Assembly (NCBI GenBank): GCA_030272585.1
Contig: BSYQ01000009.1
Location: 3,968,001 to 4,032,000, forward strand
Direction: 5' to 3'
Length of the DNA stretch: 64,000 nucleotides
From: Bryopsis sp. KO-2023
Lineage: Eukaryota; Chlorophyta; Ulvophyceae; Bryopsidales; Bryopsidaceae
The position numbers and the translations under genes were made by a program. The notes below the pieces were generated by a model. That model saw only the letters and a list, made by a program, of their open reading frames with translations, did no database searches and had not been told where the DNA came from. Below are positions 55,301 to 64,000 of this stretch, piece after piece. Position 1 is the first letter of the stretch. Each line of letters begins with the position of its first letter.

Positions 55301-56444
55301 GTACTTCCGTACATAGAGTCGATTTGGCGGATAGGTGTTTGCTCGGCCAAGATCGGGAGTTGTGGGTAGTTTGAATGAAGGGGGTGGGGAGGTTTTCACC
55401 TTTTGAAATATGGCTGGTGGGAAATGACATGTTTTGTTTCTTGCTTCGAAGGATGTCGTTGCGATGTCTAATGGCAGCGCAGTGGAGCTTCCAGAAGGCG
55501 CTGGCCGACTGGCTGTGGCGATGGATGGGACAGAAACCACCGAAGAAATCGCTGCCCTCAAGAACATCGATGCTGTCATGGCGTTCGTGGATGTTGCAGA
55601 CGGAGTGAGCCGCATCCATGCCTCCAGACGAATTCTGGATGTGCTCAATCGGGACGAAATCACCATCCCTGTGATCCACCATTACAGGAGCTCCGATGCG
55701 GACCCAGAAGAACTCATCATCCGAAGTGGAAGTCAGGTGTGGTTGAAATTCGCCTGTCGATTGGGTGTTTGACCGCATGTCATGCAATCTTTCCGATGTG
55801 TGTTTGGATTGAATTGAATTGAAATTGTTTTACATGAGGCCAAAAGGCCGAATGCAGCCCGATTACGGAAATATGATATAGACTGACTCAGAAGTAAAAC
55901 CACCGTTTCATCCCATGTCTAGCTCTGTAGATGTGTGTTTGATTGGTCGTCTTTTTTTGGCATCTTCTTCCAGGTGGGCTCTTGCTTGATGGACGGCTTC
56001 GGGGACGGCGTCATGATGGAGGCTGAGGATCAGGGGCTGGAATTCCTCCGGACCACCTCCTTCGGAATGCTCCAGGCCAGTCGCATGAGGAACACCAAGA
56101 CGGAGTATGTCTCCTGCCCGTCATGCGGCCGAACCCTGTTCGATCTGCAAGAAGTCACCGACCAGATTCGAACCAAGACCGGGCATTTGCCTGGAGTGGC
56201 CATCGCCATCATGGGGTGCATCGTGAATGGCCCCGGGGAAATGGCTGATGCCGATTTCGGATATGTGGGTGGAGCACCAGGCAAGATCGATCTGTATGTT
56301 GGGAAAGAGGTGGTGAGCCGGGCCATTCCTATGGAGGAGGCCACCGATGCCTTGATCGAATTGATTAAAGAAAACGGACGATGGGTGGAGCCAGAGAGTG
56401 ACGAGGAGTCCGCCTCTGAACAAGAAATGGCCGTCGCCGCGTGA
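52321..56444 (+). CDS. ispG: plastid 4-hydroxy-3-methylbut-2-enyl diphosphate synthase (8 exons)
   Basis: A 720-residue enzyme of the plastid MEP pathway that converts MEcPP to HMBPP using a 4Fe-4S cluster. Exons 52321-52497, 52605-52697, 53048-53154, 53317-53610, 54127-54469, 54886-55278, 55452-55736 and 55974-56444. The Arg/Ser-rich first 35 residues look like a transit peptide. [16 protein letters not shown], then the TIM-barrel part ([29 protein letters not shown]), the large plant-type insert (about 335-560), and the C-terminal reductase-like domain follow. Cluster cysteines are in VSCPSCGR (612, 615) and GCIVNGPGE (646), with the catalytic Glu at 653. Length is close to the 740 residues of plant HDS. 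The first donor is gtttgt. The gene is convergent with the U2SURP gene and divergent from a small membrane-protein gene. Confidence 0.96.
53765..53803. repeat. 18-base tandem duplication in an IspG intron
   Basis: The unit agggcgttgatcctctta occurs twice in a row in intron 4. It is a local slippage product with no evident function. Confidence 0.8.
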
Positions 56445-57356
56445 TCGATAGGATGCCCAAATCACATTTTGTCCCTTTTTTTTGTTTTTCGTTGTGTTTT
56501 GTTTTGGGGGGTGTTGTTTTGGTGTATATCAATCATTGATAAGATGAATCGGTTGGAGCATGTGGGTTTTGATCGAAAGAGGGATCGAAAAGTGTGAATT
56601 TTTGGAAATCTGCTCAGTAGCAAATTTGACGTCTCCTTTCGTCCCCTTACGCATCTACGTGGTTTTGTAACGCATTGATTTTTCATTTGAGAGGAGGTTG
56701 AGGGGGAAGGGTCTGAACATTTTTTTTAAATTGATGAGAAGAAAGCTCCGAAAATACATTATGGTCCGCAGAACTCCATCAAACTCATCTATGAAGTGGC
56801 GGCTTGGTGATGTTTAATATTTGTTGAAGTCAGATTCTTCATAATCGTCCAGGACAACACCACCCCCCTTTGTTATACTGACAAATTTGCATGTTGCATA
56901 CCGATTTGGTGGTTGCAGTATGTTTATGTTTCTTCACTGTCAGAGGATGCATTATATAATTAATTGGTAATCATCAATAATCGATTACTATGGCGATGGA
57001 GGCAGCCATTGAGTGTCCATCTACACAGAACATGCCAAAAATTATACACAAAGGGACTGGGGATCATCCTCTTTCTGATCAGAAATAGAAATGTGATTTT
57101 GCTGAAAGCCTGGTTCATCTCTCTTGACCAGGGGGTTTGGCAAGTATACATCAATGGAAGGATATTTTGTCTATGGGTTTGTTAGAATCCACCACAACCA
57201 ATGAGTTGTGTGATACAGCATTCGTTACCTTATGTCAGAAAAAATATCCACCCATCAAAATTTCACACGTAACACAAGAACCCACACAACCCCCCCCCCT
57301 CCCTTCCCCACTATCCAACTATTGAGGTATTTCTTTTTTTTCTTTTTGCTTCCAAT
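56445..57356. other. intergenic, convergent 3' flanks
   Basis: Shared 3' flank of IspG and the U2SURP-like gene. No gene, RNA or repeat of note was recognised. Confidence 0.5.
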
Positions 57357-62935
<5,579 letters not shown>

Positions 62936-64000
62936 CTCTCGATCAGGCGGTGAGCATTCCTTTTCCCCCGAGCAAAACCAAACCCACCCCTCAACACGAT
63001 AACTTCTTTTTTTTTCAACAGCCGTTCGGTCCGCCCAAAAGACAGCAAACAACCAGCATCAACGGAACCTCCCCCAAAAAAAGTTGCTCACAAGATCGAA
63101 CCACGCCTAACTGCGAAAAAGGACAAAAACCTTCCCCCATGCCCCCTTTCTTTGCGAGTTTTTGATTTCTTAGTGGATGACTCATGTTTCTGTGCGTCCG
63201 CCATACGGGGGATTAACAGCAAACGGACCGATTTTTCCAATTTTCGGGTTTTATCAGTTTCTGGTGTTCTTTTTCAAAGAGTGGCCAACACCCAACGTTT
63301 TTCTTTCTGCAACCTGTCCTCGGCTTCCACGAAAAGCCTTGAATTTCCCGCGTATCCGAGCATTGTGAATCCAGGTGAGCGTTTTGGCTTGTTTTATAAT
63401 CCGCGAGGCTGCCTTCTGCGGGAATGCCCGTTTGTTGCTGTTTCGAGTCTGAAGAAAATGGGTTTTTTTTCGAAATTTGGAGGCAAAGTTGGGGAAAGAG
63501 TCAATCTCGTAGACTCAGTTATCAGGGGGACTCATCCCGTGCTTTTTTCTTGAACAAAAAAAACAAAACACAAGTGGCACAAGTGTGAAAGACATAATCT
63601 CTGCTTCTGGTGCCTTTTCTTCTTACTTCTTTGAAAGGGTTTTTGACGTTGTTGATTCTTCTGCTTGAACATTGATTGATAATTTAAAACTAGTAATAAA
63701 TAATATCCCTGAAAATTGTGAGCAAATATACCCCTGTAAAGATGAAATCGTTCAAAGATTCGATCTCCTACATTTGTACCATCCAGCTGAAAATCAACAG
63801 ATAAAAACCGAAAAATGCCGTTGCCTTGGAAATCACAAGGCTGGGCTCTGGAGATCTGCAAGCAATAAAGATATTCTTTTAAAAAAGAGCTTGACTCCAC
63901 AGTTTTCCTGGACCATTTCCCCCGCCCCTCAACCCCCTGCGTTGCATATTTGGCCGACACATTTTCGAAACCCTTCCGAGATCTTGTGTTTGTTTTTTTT
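62936..64000. other. upstream region of U2SURP-like gene; possible partial gene at window edge
   Basis: Promoter side of the minus-strand splicing factor. A plus-strand frame ends at a good donor (nccag/gtgagcg, about 63374) after RVANTQRFSFCNLSSASTKS, which could be an organelle-targeting leader of a gene running off the window. It lacks a clear ATG. A minus-strand frame at 63532-63960 has no recognised domain. Confidence 0.3.

Overview
The window is nuclear DNA of a photosynthetic eukaryote. Genes are split by short GT-AG introns (about 100-750 bases) and base composition is moderate. It carries a plant-type plastid IspG/HDS with the large central insert, a plant-like U2 snRNP SURP protein, and a PAM2-CUE-DUF1771-Smr protein of the kind known from plants (CID7-like). 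Together these point to the green lineage, and the intron density, gene set and base composition fit a streptophyte alga better than a chlorophyte like Chlamydomonas. The species call is inference. Gene models were assembled by eye from reading frames, splice signals and phase; each intact multi-exon model sums to a multiple of three.

Layout, left to right. A Golgi-type carbohydrate sulfotransferase occurs three times in the same orientation, at 0.8-3.2, 13.8-17.1 and 34.1-36.5 kb. Copies 1 and 3 are open; copy 2 carries a 19-base deletion and two inserted short repeats. Between copies 1 and 2 lies a young, whole-looking Ty3/gypsy LTR retrotransposon (5.4-11.0 kb, minus strand), just upstream of an LCMT/PPM-family methyltransferase gene. 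After copy 2 comes a long minus-strand proline-rich protein with a fivefold C-terminal motif. Then follow two tandem minus-strand genes for secreted ShKT-fasciclin proteins, and two plus-strand genes for putative secreted proteins (one only weakly supported). A secreted GMC-type FAD oxidoreductase follows on the minus strand.

Right of copy 3 the genes are mostly housekeeping: a CCR/DFR-like reductase (37.7-40.7 kb), a tail-anchored protein of unknown function (42.3 kb), an ALKBH1-type dioxygenase (43.7-45.7 kb, minus) head to head with a small membrane protein, the CID7-like protein (46.3-48.7 kb), and a secreted lysine-rich protein (49.7-51.3 kb). These are followed by a 60-residue membrane protein (minus), IspG (52.3-56.4 kb) and, convergent with it, the U2SURP-like splicing factor (57.4-62.9 kb, minus).

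The left half is dominated by products of the secretory pathway and cell surface: the Golgi sulfotransferases, the ShKT-FAS1 adhesion-like proteins and the secreted oxidoreductase. A shared role in making or modifying extracellular matrix is plausible but is inference from predicted location only. No tRNA, rRNA or CRISPR array was recognised.
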